Of a DNA stretch of 64,000 bases, positions 35,780-44,833 are shown piece after piece; within the stretch, counting starts at the first letter, position 1; the number at the start of each line of letters is the position of its first letter. A program made the position numbers and the translations under genes. This DNA is from Tahibacter amnicola (GTDB taxonomy: Bacteria; Pseudomonadota; Gammaproteobacteria; Xanthomonadales; Rhodanobacteraceae), in contig NZ_CP104694.1 in assembly GCF_025398735.1 (NCBI RefSeq), positions 5,421,465-5,485,464 on the forward strand. The letters run 5' to 3'. The notes beneath the pieces were generated by a model. It saw nothing but the letters and a program-made list of their open reading frames with translations, was not told where the DNA came from and searched no databases.

Positions 35780-36922
35780 ATGAAGAAGGCGCTTTCCCTG
35801 GCCATCGCGCTCATCGTCGCCGCACCGGCCCAGGCCTATGATTTCCTCAACGAATGGCCGACCAAGGTAAAAACCGGATCCGGCGTGGAATACGGCGTCA
35901 AAGGCCTCTACCAACTCGATATCAACCGGTTTTCCGACGACACGCTGCCCAACGGCTCGGCGCGCTTCCAGGACCACGATCGCTGGCGTCGCAAAGAGTT
36001 CTACCTGTACGCCAAGCTCAATGGAAAATGGGAGGTTGCCGCGGGCTACGATTTCGCCAATCACGTCTGGGTCGACGCCTACGCCCGTCTGTTCACCCCG
36101 AACGCCGGTGATTTCCGCCTGGGCCAGTTCAAGCACGCTGTCGGCTTCGAGGAAGGTGCGATCGGATCGGGCGCCACGACCTTTATCGAACGTTCGCTGC
36201 CCATCCAGGCCCTCAACCCGGGGCGTCGCATCGGCCTTGACTGGACCTACGAGAAAATACCGGGCTGGCTGCTCAACGCCGGCGTGCTTTCGGGCGGCGA
36301 TCTCAACGGTGACAACGATGGTACAGGCTGGGTCGGCCGCGCCGTATTCAACCCGGTCAAGAGCGAGAACCGCGTGGTGCACCTGGGCATCTCGGGCTCG
36401 ATCGAAGAACGCGACGACGAAATCGCCCGCGTCCGCGCCCGGCCCGAAGCCAACCTGACACCGGTCCGGCTGGTGGACACGGGCAGTCTCGCCGGTGCCG
36501 ACCAGATCAAGCGCGTCGGGCTGGAAGCCGCCTGGGCCCAGGGACCGGTTTCACTCCAGGCCGAATACCTTACCTATGACGCCTCGCGCCGTACCGCGCG
36601 CGACTTCACCGCCGACGGTGCCTACGTTTACGCCAGCTGGGTGGTCACCGGTGAGAGCCGTCCGTACAAAAGTGGCGCTTTCAACAACGTCAAGCCCAAG
36701 CGCGACTGGGGCGCGGTGGAACTGGGCCTGCGCTACTCCACGCTCGACCTCAACGACGGCCTCGTCGAAGGCGGCAAGCAGCACGACTGGACCCTGGGCG
36801 TGAACTACTACCTGGGACAACACATCAAGTTGCAGGCCAATTACATCCGCGCCTTCAGCGACCGGCGCGGCCTGGCCCTGGATCCGACCATCACCGAACT
36901 GCGCGCCCAGGTCAGCTTCTGA
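35780..36922 (+). CDS. Phosphate-selective-porin-like (OprO/OprP) outer-membrane protein
   Basis: A 380-residue porin with a signal peptide (KKALSLAIALIVAAPAQAYD) and alternating beta strands, ending in Phe (AQVSF) as expected for BAM recognition. Features matching the OprP/OprO family are FYLYAKLNGKWEVAAGYDF, FRLGQFKHAVGFEE and LRYSTLDLNDG. Its specificity (phosphate, polyphosphate or other anion) cannot be read from sequence. No Pho-box is seen upstream. The ATG is set by the signal peptide. Confidence 0.88.
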   Translation: MKKALSLAIALIVAAPAQAYDFLNEWPTKVKTGSGVEYGVKGLYQLDINRFSDDTLPNGSARFQDHDRWRRKEFYLYAKLNGKWEVAAGYDFANHVWVDAYARLFTPNAGDFRLGQFKHAVGFEEGAIGSGATTFIERSLPIQALNPGRRIGLDWTYEKIPGWLLNAGVLSGGDLNGDNDGTGWVGRAVFNPVKSENRVVHLGISGSIEERDDEIARVRARPEANLTPVRLVDTGSLAGADQIKRVGLEAAWAQGPVSLQAEYLTYDASRRTARDFTADGAYVYASWVVTGESRPYKSGAFNNVKPKRDWGAVELGLRYSTLDLNDGLVEGGKQHDWTLGVNYYLGQHIKLQANYIRAFSDRRGLALDPTITELRAQVSF

Positions 36923-36930
36923 GGATGCCC

Positions 36931-36972
36931 GCGGCGCGATCCAGCGGTCGCGCCGCTACTGCCCGGGTTTTC
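36931..36972 (+). terminator. Probable intrinsic terminator of the porin gene
   Basis: A perfect 9-base inverted repeat (GCGGCGCGA at 36931-36939 and its complement at 36948-36956) 9 bases after the stop codon, followed by a short GGGTTTTC tract around 36966-36972. Confidence 0.55.
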
Positions 36973-37349
36973 ACCCTGCTCGATCACTTCTCACTACACC
37001 TGCCGCAGCGAAGCTCCCACCGCTGCACAACCGGTTGTCGCACTCGCCGCACTCATCGCCGGGCTCCTGCCACCGGTGAGCGGCCTTCGCTTTTCTTTAA
37101 CAAATTCCCCCGCTGAAAGATTCTTCCGCATCGTCCGGTCTGGTGACGCGTCGAACGCATTGCATTGCAACATCGCATCCGCTTGTTACTGCCATGCGTA
37201 AGGCTTACCGTTCACGCGCCGAAGCGTGCGGAGGGGGAAGTATCCGGCGAAACACGGCCGTCTCTCCTTGCGTAACGGAGCGTTCCTGCTGCTGTCGCAG
37301 CTGTAACCCTTGCGGGCCCGGGCCCGCCAACTCCATGGAGAAACTTGCA
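36973..37349 (+). promoter_or_regulatory. Intergenic leader upstream of the Hvf-like operon
   Basis: About 380 bases with no supported gene; reading frames that extend the next protein upstream into it lack family character. It must contain the operon promoter. It contains a GTAACC hexamer (37303-37308), the type of -35 element used by some extracytoplasmic sigma factors that control related operons elsewhere, but no confident matching -10 at the expected spacing. It also contains a TTGCATTGCAA 11-base palindrome (37160-37170) and a CACGC/GCGTG hairpin near 37210-37235. None is decisive. Confidence 0.35.
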
Positions 37350-37847
37350 ATGTCCACCAAGATCGTGAAACCCCTGACGCTCGCCCTTGGTACTGCTTTC
37401 ATCGGCACGATGTCGCTGACCCAGCTGGCTCAGGCCGACACGGCGTTCCAGCTGCACCAGCTTTCGGCGGGCTACATGGCTACCGCCGCCGAGGGCAAGT
37501 GCGGCGAAGGCAAGTGCGGCATGGCCAAGATGGATGACGACAAGAACGGAAGCGTTTCGAAGGCGGAATTCGAGAAGCACGGCCAGAAGAAGTTCGAAGA
37601 CATCGACACCGACAAGAACGGTTCGATCAGCCAGGCTGAAATGGACGCTCACAAGAAGGCGCACGAAGGCAAGTGCGGCGAAGGCAAGTGCGGCGGCGAC
37701 AAGAAGGGCGCCGAGGCCAAGTGCGGCGCCGACAAGAAGGGTGCGGAAGCCAAGTGCGGCGCGGACAAGAAGGGTGCCGAAGCCAAGTGTGGCGGCGACA
37801 AGAAGGGCGCAGAAGCCAAGTGCGGCGCCGAGAAGAAGGACCACTGA
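37350..37847 (+). CDS. Hvf-type RiPP precursor with EF-hand pair and E(G/A)KCG repeats
   Basis: A 165-residue exported precursor-like protein. Signal peptide ends near LTQLAQA (residue 29). Two canonical 12-residue EF-hand loops (residues 62-73, D-x-D-x-N-G-S-x-S-x-x-E; and 86-97, same pattern) lie between two EGKCG pairs (Cys51/56 and Cys109/114). The C-terminal half is an 11-residue repeat whose core is KCG(A/G)DKKGAEA. All eight Cys are in E(G/A)KCG, the motif on which HvfB/HvfC-type enzymes install copper-binding oxazolone/thioamide groups. Start at 37350 has a GGAG 9 bases upstream. Modified form, metal and localisation are inference. Confidence 0.85.
   Translation: MSTKIVKPLTLALGTAFIGTMSLTQLAQADTAFQLHQLSAGYMATAAEGKCGEGKCGMAKMDDDKNGSVSKAEFEKHGQKKFEDIDTDKNGSISQAEMDAHKKAHEGKCGEGKCGGDKKGAEAKCGADKKGAEAKCGADKKGAEAKCGGDKKGAEAKCGAEKKDH
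37686..37838 (+). repeat. 33-base tandem repeat in the precursor gene
   Basis: Four full units of 33 bases (11 codons; K-C-G-A/G-D-K-K-G-A-E-A) from codon 113 to 156, plus a partial fifth. The copies are near-identical at the protein level with mainly synonymous or Ala/Gly differences, as expected from recent tandem expansion. It is coding and in frame, not a CRISPR array. Confidence 0.85.
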
Positions 37848-37855
37848 GGTAATCC

Positions 37856-38716
37856 ATGAGCCCGCGCAATGTTCCCCATGGCGCGGGTCTCGGCTTTCGG
37901 CGGGCCCTTCTGGGCCCGCTTGCCGACGCCCCCGACGCGCCCATCGATTTCTTCGAGATCGCCCCGGAAAACTGGATCAATGTCGGCGGGCACCTGGGCC
38001 GCCAGCTGCGCCAGTACACCGAGCGGTATCCGTTCGTCTGCCACGGGCTTTCGCTCTCGCTCGGCGGGCCGGAACCGCTGGATGAAACCCTGCTACACAA
38101 GATCCGTCGCCTGCTCGACGACCATGGTGTCGCCATCTACAGCGAACATCTGTCCTACTGCTCCGACGACGGCCACCTGTATGACCTGATGCCGATCCCC
38201 TTCACGCGCGAAGCGGTGGACTGGGTCGCCGCACGCGTGCGTCGTGCACAGGACATCCTCGGCCGTCGCATCGCGATCGAGAACGTCTCGTACTACGCCG
38301 CGCCAGGCCGCGAAATGGACGAGGTGGATTTCGTCCGCGAAGTGCTGGAAGCGGCCGACTGCCTGCTGCTTCTGGACGTGAACAACATCCATGTCAACAG
38401 CGTCAATCATGGCTACGACGCCAACGCCTTTCTTGATGCCATGCCCGGCGATCGCATCGCCTATTACCACATCGCCGGTCACTACGACGAGGAACCCGGC
38501 CTGAAGGTCGATACCCACGGCAGCGACGTGATCGCGCCGGTGTGGCAGCTGCTGGAGCGTGCCTATCAGCGCTTCGGAGTTCGGCCGACCTTGCTCGAGC
38601 GCGACTTCAACATTCCACCGCTGGCAGACCTGGTCACCGAACTGGACCAGATTCGTCGGCTCCAATCCCCCTACGCGTCGCCGCGCGAAGTGATCCGCCA
38701 TGCCGCCAGTCGCTGA
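37856..38716 (+). CDS. DUF692 multinuclear non-heme iron oxidase (HvfB/MbnB-type)
   Basis: A 286-residue TIM-barrel protein of the DUF692 (MNIO) family. Family motifs and metal ligands are visible: FFEIAPENW (Glu), CHGLSLS (His63), YSEHLSY (Glu97/His98), [17 protein letters not shown] and YYHIAGH, with DTHG following. MNIO enzymes use iron and oxygen to convert Cys to oxazolone/thioamide or thiazole-type groups on precursor peptides. Its ribosome site GAGG overlaps the stop of the precursor gene, and its stop lies within the next gene (17-base overlap), so the three form one operon. Confidence 0.93.
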   Translation: MSPRNVPHGAGLGFRRALLGPLADAPDAPIDFFEIAPENWINVGGHLGRQLRQYTERYPFVCHGLSLSLGGPEPLDETLLHKIRRLLDDHGVAIYSEHLSYCSDDGHLYDLMPIPFTREAVDWVAARVRRAQDILGRRIAIENVSYYAAPGREMDEVDFVREVLEAADCLLLLDVNNIHVNSVNHGYDANAFLDAMPGDRIAYYHIAGHYDEEPGLKVDTHGSDVIAPVWQLLERAYQRFGVRPTLLERDFNIPPLADLVTELDQIRRLQSPYASPREVIRHAASR

Positions 38717-39473
38717 AGCCGGCTACCTGCGCGCACTGCAGTTCCAGTTCGCCCGCGCAATCCGCGAACCGGAGTCCGCGCCGCTCCCGCCAGACGTACC
38801 GGCGCGCCGGATGGCGGTCTACCAGGAACTGTTTTTCAACAATGTGGACAGTTTGCTTTCGGCGAATTTCCCCGTCATCCGGACCTTGCATGACGATGCC
38901 GCGTGGAAATCGCTGGTGCGCTCGTTCCTGGCGACGCATCGCTGCCAGATTCCGCTTTTTCCCGAGTTCGGGCGCGAGTTCCTGAAGTACCTGGAAGATC
39001 GCCAGGCTGCGGGGAGCAATGACCCGCCCTTCCTGCTGGAACTGGCGCACTACGAATGGGCGGAGCTGGCCCTCTCCATCGACGAACACGCGATCGACGC
39101 GGTACCGCACGATGCCGGCGGTGACGTCACTCGCGGCATTCCCGTTGTCTCGCCGCTGGCATGGCTGCTGGCCTACCGTTTTCCGGTCCATCGGATCCGC
39201 CCGGAATTCCAGCCCGACGCCGCCCCCGCAGAGCCCACGCTGCTGCTCCTGATCCGTGGCCGTGACGACCGGGTCAGCTTCCTGGAAATCAACGCGATCA
39301 CGGCTGCCCTGTTCGAGCGCCTGCAAGAAAACGCCCGCTGCACCGGTCTTGAAGTGCTCGACACGCTGCTGCACGAAGTGGCGCCCGGCGCGGCTGACGC
39401 ATTGCGCCAGGGCGGAATCCAGATCCTGCACGATCTGGCCGCACGCCACGCCCTGCTCGGCACGCACTGCTGA
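38700..39473 (+). CDS. DUF2063-type partner protein (HvfC/MbnC-like)
   Basis: A 257-residue protein with the DUF2063 N-terminus ([40 protein letters not shown]). It also shows the conserved LEDRQAAG-type loop and [18 protein letters not shown], and a C-terminal domain with [17 protein letters not shown]. Such partners are required by DUF692 enzymes to recognise precursor peptides. It overlaps hvfB-like by 17 bases and precedes the DoxX gene by 64 bases. Confidence 0.92.
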   Translation: MPPVAEAGYLRALQFQFARAIREPESAPLPPDVPARRMAVYQELFFNNVDSLLSANFPVIRTLHDDAAWKSLVRSFLATHRCQIPLFPEFGREFLKYLEDRQAAGSNDPPFLLELAHYEWAELALSIDEHAIDAVPHDAGGDVTRGIPVVSPLAWLLAYRFPVHRIRPEFQPDAAPAEPTLLLLIRGRDDRVSFLEINAITAALFERLQENARCTGLEVLDTLLHEVAPGAADALRQGGIQILHDLAARHALLGTHC

Positions 39474-39537
39474 GCCGGTGCGTGCGGTGCCGCCGCAGCA
39501 CCCGCTCACAAAACCACAGATAAACAAGGGGAATGCC

Positions 39538-40200
39538 ATGGCACTCTTTCCGGCGGCCATGATGGATGCCTGGGAATCGGTCAACAGCCGTCTGCGCGCG
39601 GCCGGCGAAGTCATACCGCGCCTGGTCATGCGGATCGTGATGGGCTGGGAATTCTTCGAGTCCGGCCTCGAGAAGTACAACGGCGAGAACTGGTTTGCCG
39701 ACATCCAGGGGAAATTCCCGTTTCCCTTCAACGTGGTTCCGGCAGATCTGTCCTGGACCATGGCAACGTGGTTCGAACTGATCGGCGGTATCATGCTGTG
39801 GATCGGCCTGGGTACGCGTTTCTTCGCCTTCTCCCTGCTGTTCCTGACCTTCGTCGCGACGGCCGCCGTCCACTGGCCCGACATGTGGACGATGTGGAGC
39901 GACCTGTTGAACGGCTACGCCATCACGAACAAGGGCCAGGGCAACTTCAAGCTGCCGCTCCTGTTCGTTGTCATGCTGCTGCCCTTGATCTTCAACGGCC
40001 CGGGCAAGCTCAGCCTGGATCACCTCATCGCGCGCCTTGCCGGCGCGTCGACCCAGCCCGCACCGGTCAGCGACGCGTGGACCTGGTCCCTGACCGCGGC
40101 CATCCTCGGCCTTCCGTTCCTGATGCTGATTCCGTCCGTCGGATTTGTCCTGCTGGGCATCGCACTGACGCTGGCCGCAGCGCGGTTCCTGCGCCTGTGA
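39538..40200 (+). CDS. DoxX-family membrane protein (HvfD-like)
   Basis: A 220-residue DoxX/DoxD-type membrane protein with four to five helices: the conserved [40 protein letters not shown] and later [20 protein letters not shown] segments. DoxX proteins commonly sit in DUF692/DUF2063 operons; their role (electron supply or export support) is not established. It follows hvfC-like after 64 bases and closes the operon. The ATG is preceded by AAGGGGA. Confidence 0.88.
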   Translation: MALFPAAMMDAWESVNSRLRAAGEVIPRLVMRIVMGWEFFESGLEKYNGENWFADIQGKFPFPFNVVPADLSWTMATWFELIGGIMLWIGLGTRFFAFSLLFLTFVATAAVHWPDMWTMWSDLLNGYAITNKGQGNFKLPLLFVVMLLPLIFNGPGKLSLDHLIARLAGASTQPAPVSDAWTWSLTAAILGLPFLMLIPSVGFVLLGIALTLAAARFLRL

Positions 40201-40303
40201 CGCGGCGACCGGCCGCCAGCACCGGCGAGCGGCGCCGGGCCGGAGGCCGATCGCGCTTTTTGCAATGCTTTGGCCGTCGCGGCGCATCCGGTATGCTGCC
40301 GCC

Positions 40304-40957
40304 ATGTCCGATCCCGCACACCCCAGCCCCAACTACGCGCAACGATTCCGTGGCTTCCTGCCCGTCGTCGTCGATGTCGAAACCGGCGGTTTCGACTGTG
40401 AACGCGATGCCTTGCTCGAGATCGCCGCCGTGGTCATCCGGATGGATGCCGACGGCTGGCTGCATCCGGAACCCGTCGTATCCACGCATGTCGTGCCTTT
40501 CCCCGGTGCCAACATCGATCCGCGTGCGCTGGAAATCACCGGCATCGATCCCACGCACCCGTTCCGCGCCGCCCTCGATGAGAAGGAAGCGCTTGACCAC
40601 ATCTTCCGTCCGATACGCAGGGCGATGCGCGACGCCGATTGCCAGCGCGCCATCCTGGTGGGACACAATGCCTCGTTCGACCTCAACTTTCTGAACGCGG
40701 CGATCCGGCGTACCGGACACAAGCGCAGCCCATTCCATCTGTTCAGCTGCTTTGACACGGCCACCCTCGCGGGCCTGGCGTTCGGCCAGACAGTGCTGAG
40801 CAAGGCCGTCGTCGCCGCCGGTTTCGAATGGAATGCCAACGAAGCCCATTCGGCCGTGTATGACACCGAACAGACGGCGCGCCTCTTCTGCACGATCGTC
40901 AATCGCTGGAAGTCCATGGAAGACGCCTGGCGGGCCAGTACCAGCGCGGCGGCTTGA
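40304..40957 (+). CDS. rnt: Ribonuclease T (DEDDh exonuclease)
   Basis: A 217-residue exonuclease. The four acidic residues are seen in [10 protein letters not shown] (Asp24, Glu26), [11 protein letters not shown] and the [11 protein letters not shown] region with its general-base His. Length and AEMTGI-like GIDPTHPFR segment agree with RNase T, which trims 3' ends of tRNA and other stable RNAs. The gene stands alone between the Hvf-like operon and the FmdB-family gene; no strong ribosome site is visible. Confidence 0.93.
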   Translation: MSDPAHPSPNYAQRFRGFLPVVVDVETGGFDCERDALLEIAAVVIRMDADGWLHPEPVVSTHVVPFPGANIDPRALEITGIDPTHPFRAALDEKEALDHIFRPIRRAMRDADCQRAILVGHNASFDLNFLNAAIRRTGHKRSPFHLFSCFDTATLAGLAFGQTVLSKAVVAAGFEWNANEAHSAVYDTEQTARLFCTIVNRWKSMEDAWRASTSAAA

Positions 40958-41007
40958 ATTTTTCCCCGCCGCCCGCAGTCCTTCACCGCCACCGTCTTTG
41001 TCCGCCC

Positions 41008-41289
41008 ATGCCGATCTACGAATACATCGCCGTCGCCGAAAGTTGCAGTCATTGCTGCGACGGATTTGACCAGCTGCAGAAGCTGTCCGATCCGCAACTG
41101 TCCCAATGCCCCCGCTGTGGCAAGGCGGTGCAGCGCAAGATCTCGGCACCCAGCGTCGCCATCGGCGGAACCCATCTCACCCGCGAAAGCCACATCGAAA
41201 AACACGGCTTCACGCAGTACCGGAAGGCCGGCGGCGGCGTCTACGAGAAAACCGCCGGCAAGGGGCCGGACTACATCAGCGGCGATTGA
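41008..41289 (+). CDS. FmdB-family zinc-ribbon regulatory protein
   Basis: A 93-residue FmdB/CxxC_CXXC_SSSS family protein: starts MPIYEYIA, has a first Cys pair (ESCSHCCDGFDQLQKLSD) and a second (CPRCGK), making a four-Cys zinc ribbon. Small proteins of this family are annotated as putative regulators. Here it is a separate short gene 50 bases after rnt. Confidence 0.88.
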   Translation: MPIYEYIAVAESCSHCCDGFDQLQKLSDPQLSQCPRCGKAVQRKISAPSVAIGGTHLTRESHIEKHGFTQYRKAGGGVYEKTAGKGPDYISGD

Positions 41290-41497
41290 CCGCGCCATCT
41301 TTGCAAGCCGACGACCGATCGGCATACGCCGCCAGACGGTCAACTTTGGTGCCGTATGGCCGAACTGCGGCGTGAAACGCAGTTAGCAGCGAGCCCGATC
41401 CGCTAGCCTCCGCAGCCGTGCGTCGGGCCACGCACGAGTCAGCTGTCTTTGCGCCCCGGCGCAGGCAACTCCTCTCAAGCCATCGGAAATTTTTTCA

Positions 41498-43882
41498 ATG
41501 CGTCTGCGCCCGAGCCGACGCGTCTTCGACGCGTCTTTGATGTTTGCCGCCACGCTCCTCGTGGCACTCCCTGCCCTTGCGTCCGAACCCCTGGTTCCCG
41601 ATTCGCCCCTCCTCCTGGACCGCGAGGAAGGCGAAGAGTGGGCCATCGAACGCCGTCGCGAATGGTTCCGCGAACGCCGCGGCCTGGACCGGATGTCCAA
41701 CGCCGGCGCCCTGCGCGCCCAGGCCGTCGACGAGCAGCGCCTGATCATGGCCGAGCAGGAATCGGCTGCCGTTCCGCCGTTGCTGCGCGCCAACGTGACC
41801 GAAATCTGGACAGCGCTGGGCCCCGGCCCGTCGACCATGCTCGACTGGACCATGGGCAAAGTCTCCGGCCGCGTCACGACACTCGCGGTGCATCCGACCG
41901 ACGAGAACCGCCTGTTCCTCGGCACGGCCGCGGGCGGACTGTGGAGAACCACCGACGGCGGCCAGAACTGGCAGTCGGTGTCGGACAACTTCGGCACCCA
42001 GAGCATTGGCAGCGTAATGATCGACCGGGCCAACCCCAACCGCGTGTGGGTCGGCACGGGCGATCCTGACGCCGGCGGCTGCTCCGATTACTTCGGCCTG
42101 GGCCTGTTTCTCAGTGAAAACGCCGGCAGCAGTTTCGCGCCACGCAACGGCAGCGGCGCGAGCACCCTGCAGCTGTCGTTCATCGCCTCGCTCGCGCGCC
42201 ATCCGACCGACGGCAACCTGCTGCTGGCCGGTGGCCGCGGCCTGTGCAACGCCGACGGCAGCCAGGGCGCAGGCGGCGTCTTCCGCAGTACCGACGGCGG
42301 CCAGACCTGGAACCGCGTCCTGACCGGCAATGACGTGCAGGACATCGCCTTCGATACCACCGGCAACGGCAACACCGTATACGCAGCGGTGAACGACGAC
42401 GGTATCTACAAATCCACCGATGGCGGCGCGACCTGGACACGCCGCAGCAGCGGACTGCCGGGCGGCGACGAAGCGGGCGTGGTGCGCCTGTCGCTGATGG
42501 ATAGTTCTCCCTGGATCATGTACGCACTGGCTGGTGTGGCTGGCGGCAACGGCGCGGTCGGCCTGTATCGCTCGTCGAACGCGGCCGACAGCTGGACCCT
42601 GCTCAACGACGATGTCTGCGAAGGCCAGTGCTGGTACAACCTCGACGTCGATGCCCATCCGGCAGACTGGACGCGCGCGCTGATCGGCAGCATCCGCGCC
42701 GCCGAGACGAAAAACAGCGGCAGCACGGTGACGATGCTGACCAACTCCTGGGGCGGTTCGCAGCAGGTCCACCAGGACACCCACGTCGTCCTCTACTCGC
42801 GCCAGCAGCCCGACCGCTTCTGGATCGGTAGCGACGGCGGGCTGTGGCGCACGGACAACGGCGGCGCCAGTTTCGTGAACCTGAACAACGGGCTGCAGGC
42901 CACCCAGTTCTACGATATCGCCATCGAACCGCGCAATCCGAACCGGGTCTACGGCGGCGCCCAGGACAACTCTTCCCAGGTGCGCAAGAACAGCAACGAA
43001 TGGAATGTCACTTCGGTGACCGGCGACGGTTTCACCAACGTGGTGGATCCGGGCAATCCGAACATCGTGTTCCAGACCAGCTATCCGAGCAACGGCGGAC
43101 CGACGGTGCTACGCTCCTCGCAGCGCGGTGAGCCCGGCACGAATGCCTGGCTGCCCAAGACGGGGTTCGGCTCGGGCGAGAACAATCCCTGGGTGACGCC
43201 GATGGCGATCACGCGCGGAACGGTCTTCCTCGGCAGCAACTACCTGTATCGCGCCGACACCGCGCAGTCGAGCGGTTCGTTCACCTGGACCAAGATCTCC
43301 GGCGATCTCACAGGCGACGGCTGGTCGGCCATCAGCAGCATCGCCCTGTCCGCCGCCAACCGCAGCGGCGTGGTCGCTGGCATGGTCGGTACGGCCAATG
43401 GCCGCCTGTTCCGCAGCAGCGACGTCCTGCGCGCAAGCCCCAGCTGGTCGGAAGTGAGCGCGAACTATCCCGGGCAGGCCGTAAATGACCTGGAGATCGA
43501 TCCGACCAATGACCAGCGCGCCTACGTGGTCAGCAGCAACTTCACTGGCACGAAGCTCTACCGCACCGAAAATGCCGGCGGCAGCTGGCAGGCCATCGGT
43601 ACGGGGCTGCCCGGCGTACCGGCCAATTCCGTGGCGATCGATCCGATCAAGCCGTCGCGTATTTTCGTGGGTACGGATATCGGCGTTTACCAGAGCAATG
43701 ACAGCGGCGCGAATTTCACGCCGTTCAACAGCGGGCTGCCGACCGGCATGGTGATTCTCGACCTGGAGATCTCACGGCAGCCGCACGTGCTGGTCGCCGG
43801 CACCTACTCCCGCGGTGCCTGGCGCACGCCCCTGTCTGACGACGTGATCTTCGCCAACGACCTGGAAATCGTGCTGCCCTGA
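41498..43882 (+). CDS. Secreted BNR/Asp-box repeat exoprotein
   Basis: A 794-residue protein with a signal peptide (FAATLLVALPALAS) and a chain of Asp-box motifs (SxDxGxxW): RTTDGGQNWQ, RSTDGGQTWN, KSTDGGATWT, RTDNGGASF, RTENAGGSW, QSNDSGANF. These mark one or two beta-propeller domains of the sialidase/sortilin (VPS10) superfamily. No catalytic sialidase residues are evident. The C-terminal MVILDLEISRQPHVLVAGTYSRGAWR fits a final blade. Function unknown; likely secreted or surface-exposed. A terminator-like hairpin follows. Confidence 0.85.
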   Translation: MRLRPSRRVFDASLMFAATLLVALPALASEPLVPDSPLLLDREEGEEWAIERRREWFRERRGLDRMSNAGALRAQAVDEQRLIMAEQESAAVPPLLRANVTEIWTALGPGPSTMLDWTMGKVSGRVTTLAVHPTDENRLFLGTAAGGLWRTTDGGQNWQSVSDNFGTQSIGSVMIDRANPNRVWVGTGDPDAGGCSDYFGLGLFLSENAGSSFAPRNGSGASTLQLSFIASLARHPTDGNLLLAGGRGLCNADGSQGAGGVFRSTDGGQTWNRVLTGNDVQDIAFDTTGNGNTVYAAVNDDGIYKSTDGGATWTRRSSGLPGGDEAGVVRLSLMDSSPWIMYALAGVAGGNGAVGLYRSSNAADSWTLLNDDVCEGQCWYNLDVDAHPADWTRALIGSIRAAETKNSGSTVTMLTNSWGGSQQVHQDTHVVLYSRQQPDRFWIGSDGGLWRTDNGGASFVNLNNGLQATQFYDIAIEPRNPNRVYGGAQDNSSQVRKNSNEWNVTSVTGDGFTNVVDPGNPNIVFQTSYPSNGGPTVLRSSQRGEPGTNAWLPKTGFGSGENNPWVTPMAITRGTVFLGSNYLYRADTAQSSGSFTWTKISGDLTGDGWSAISSIALSAANRSGVVAGMVGTANGRLFRSSDVLRASPSWSEVSANYPGQAVNDLEIDPTNDQRAYVVSSNFTGTKLYRTENAGGSWQAIGTGLPGVPANSVAIDPIKPSRIFVGTDIGVYQSNDSGANFTPFNSGLPTGMVILDLEISRQPHVLVAGTYSRGAWRTPLSDDVIFANDLEIVLP

Positions 43883-43890
43883 TGGGCGAA

Positions 43891-43911
43891 GCCCCCTCGC
43901 ATCGAGGGGGC
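43891..43911. terminator. Bidirectional hairpin between convergent genes
   Basis: A perfect 9-base stem GCCCCCTCG (43891-43899) / CGAGGGGGC (43903-43911) with a 3-base loop CAT. It lies between the convergent exoprotein and dienelactone-hydrolase genes. The downstream T tract is weak (CCTTCATCT). Confidence 0.7.
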
Positions 43912-43938
43912 CTTCATCTGCGGCGGCGTATCGCGGAA

Positions 43939-44727
43939 TTACTTCGCGAACGCCTCGCTGAAGTGCTGACGCATCAGCGCGTAGCTGCGATTGGCGGCGC
44001 GCTCGTTGTACAGGCAACCGGGCACCTCGCCCTTCGCATCGGCCTCGGCGAAACAGTGCACCGCGCCGCCGAAATTGACGAACTGCCAGTCGGCACCACC
44101 GTCCCTCATTTCCTTCTCGAACGCTGCGATCTGTTCGGCCGGGACGTACGTATCGTCGGCACCGTTCATCGCCAGTACCTTGGCCTTGATGTTCTTGGCC
44201 ATGGTCGCGTCGTCCGTGGCCAGGTTCCCGTGGAAAGACACCACCGCGGCGACGTCGGCGCCGCTGCGTGCGAGGTCCAGCACGGTCGCACCGCCGAAAC
44301 AGAACCCGATCGCGCCGAAGTGAGTGCCATCCAGCGGCGCTTTCTCCGCGTTGTTCTTGAGCGTGGCGAGCGCGGCGTTGATCCGCTTGCGCAGCACGCT
44401 GCGGTCGCTGTACATGGACTTGGACGCCTTGCCCGCTTCTTCCGGATTCTTCGGCCGCAGGTCGGCGCCGTATACGTCGGCGATAAGGATCACGTAGTCC
44501 TTGCCGGCGATACGCTTGGCTTTTTCCACTTGTCCATCATTGACACCCATCCAGTTGGGCGCCATCACGATGCCAGGACGCTTCGCGCCCGCATCATCGT
44601 AGACCAGCACGCTGGCCATTTTCTTGCCGTCGACAGCGTATTCGACTGTTTTGGTCACCATCGCTGCCCAAGTGCCGCCGGATGCCATCATGCTGACCAG
44701 CGCCATGCCCAGGATTGCCTGTCTCAT
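43939..44727 (-). CDS. Exported dienelactone hydrolase-family protein
   Basis: A 262-residue alpha/beta hydrolase of the dienelactone hydrolase family. The nucleophile is a Cys in IGFCFGGATVLDL (the family's usual Cys instead of Ser), with the Asp in MNGADDTYVP and the His in GGAVHCFAEAD. A signal peptide precedes (QAILGMALVSMMASGGTWA), so it acts in the periplasm. Substrate not determinable. Followed by the terminator at 43.9 kb. Confidence 0.9.
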   Translation of the reverse strand: MRQAILGMALVSMMASGGTWAAMVTKTVEYAVDGKKMASVLVYDDAGAKRPGIVMAPNWMGVNDGQVEKAKRIAGKDYVILIADVYGADLRPKNPEEAGKASKSMYSDRSVLRKRINAALATLKNNAEKAPLDGTHFGAIGFCFGGATVLDLARSGADVAAVVSFHGNLATDDATMAKNIKAKVLAMNGADDTYVPAEQIAAFEKEMRDGGADWQFVNFGGAVHCFAEADAKGEVPGCLYNERAANRSYALMRQHFSEAFAK

Positions 44728-44833
44728 CGCGATTCTCCGTGGTGGAAGAAGCCGGAACTGCCGGAGCGGGATGATAGGACATGCAGCGTGCAGCCGGCAT
44801 CACGCTTCCGCCGGCAGCCGGCGGGACGTTCGC

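Noticed and set aside
36923-37349. Upstream extension of the Hvf-like precursor to 37143
   Set aside because: The added segment is Arg/Cys-rich without similarity, and the signal peptide only works from the Met near 37350.
37686-37838. Tandem repeats as a CRISPR array
   Set aside because: The 33-base units are in frame, coding and without spacers.
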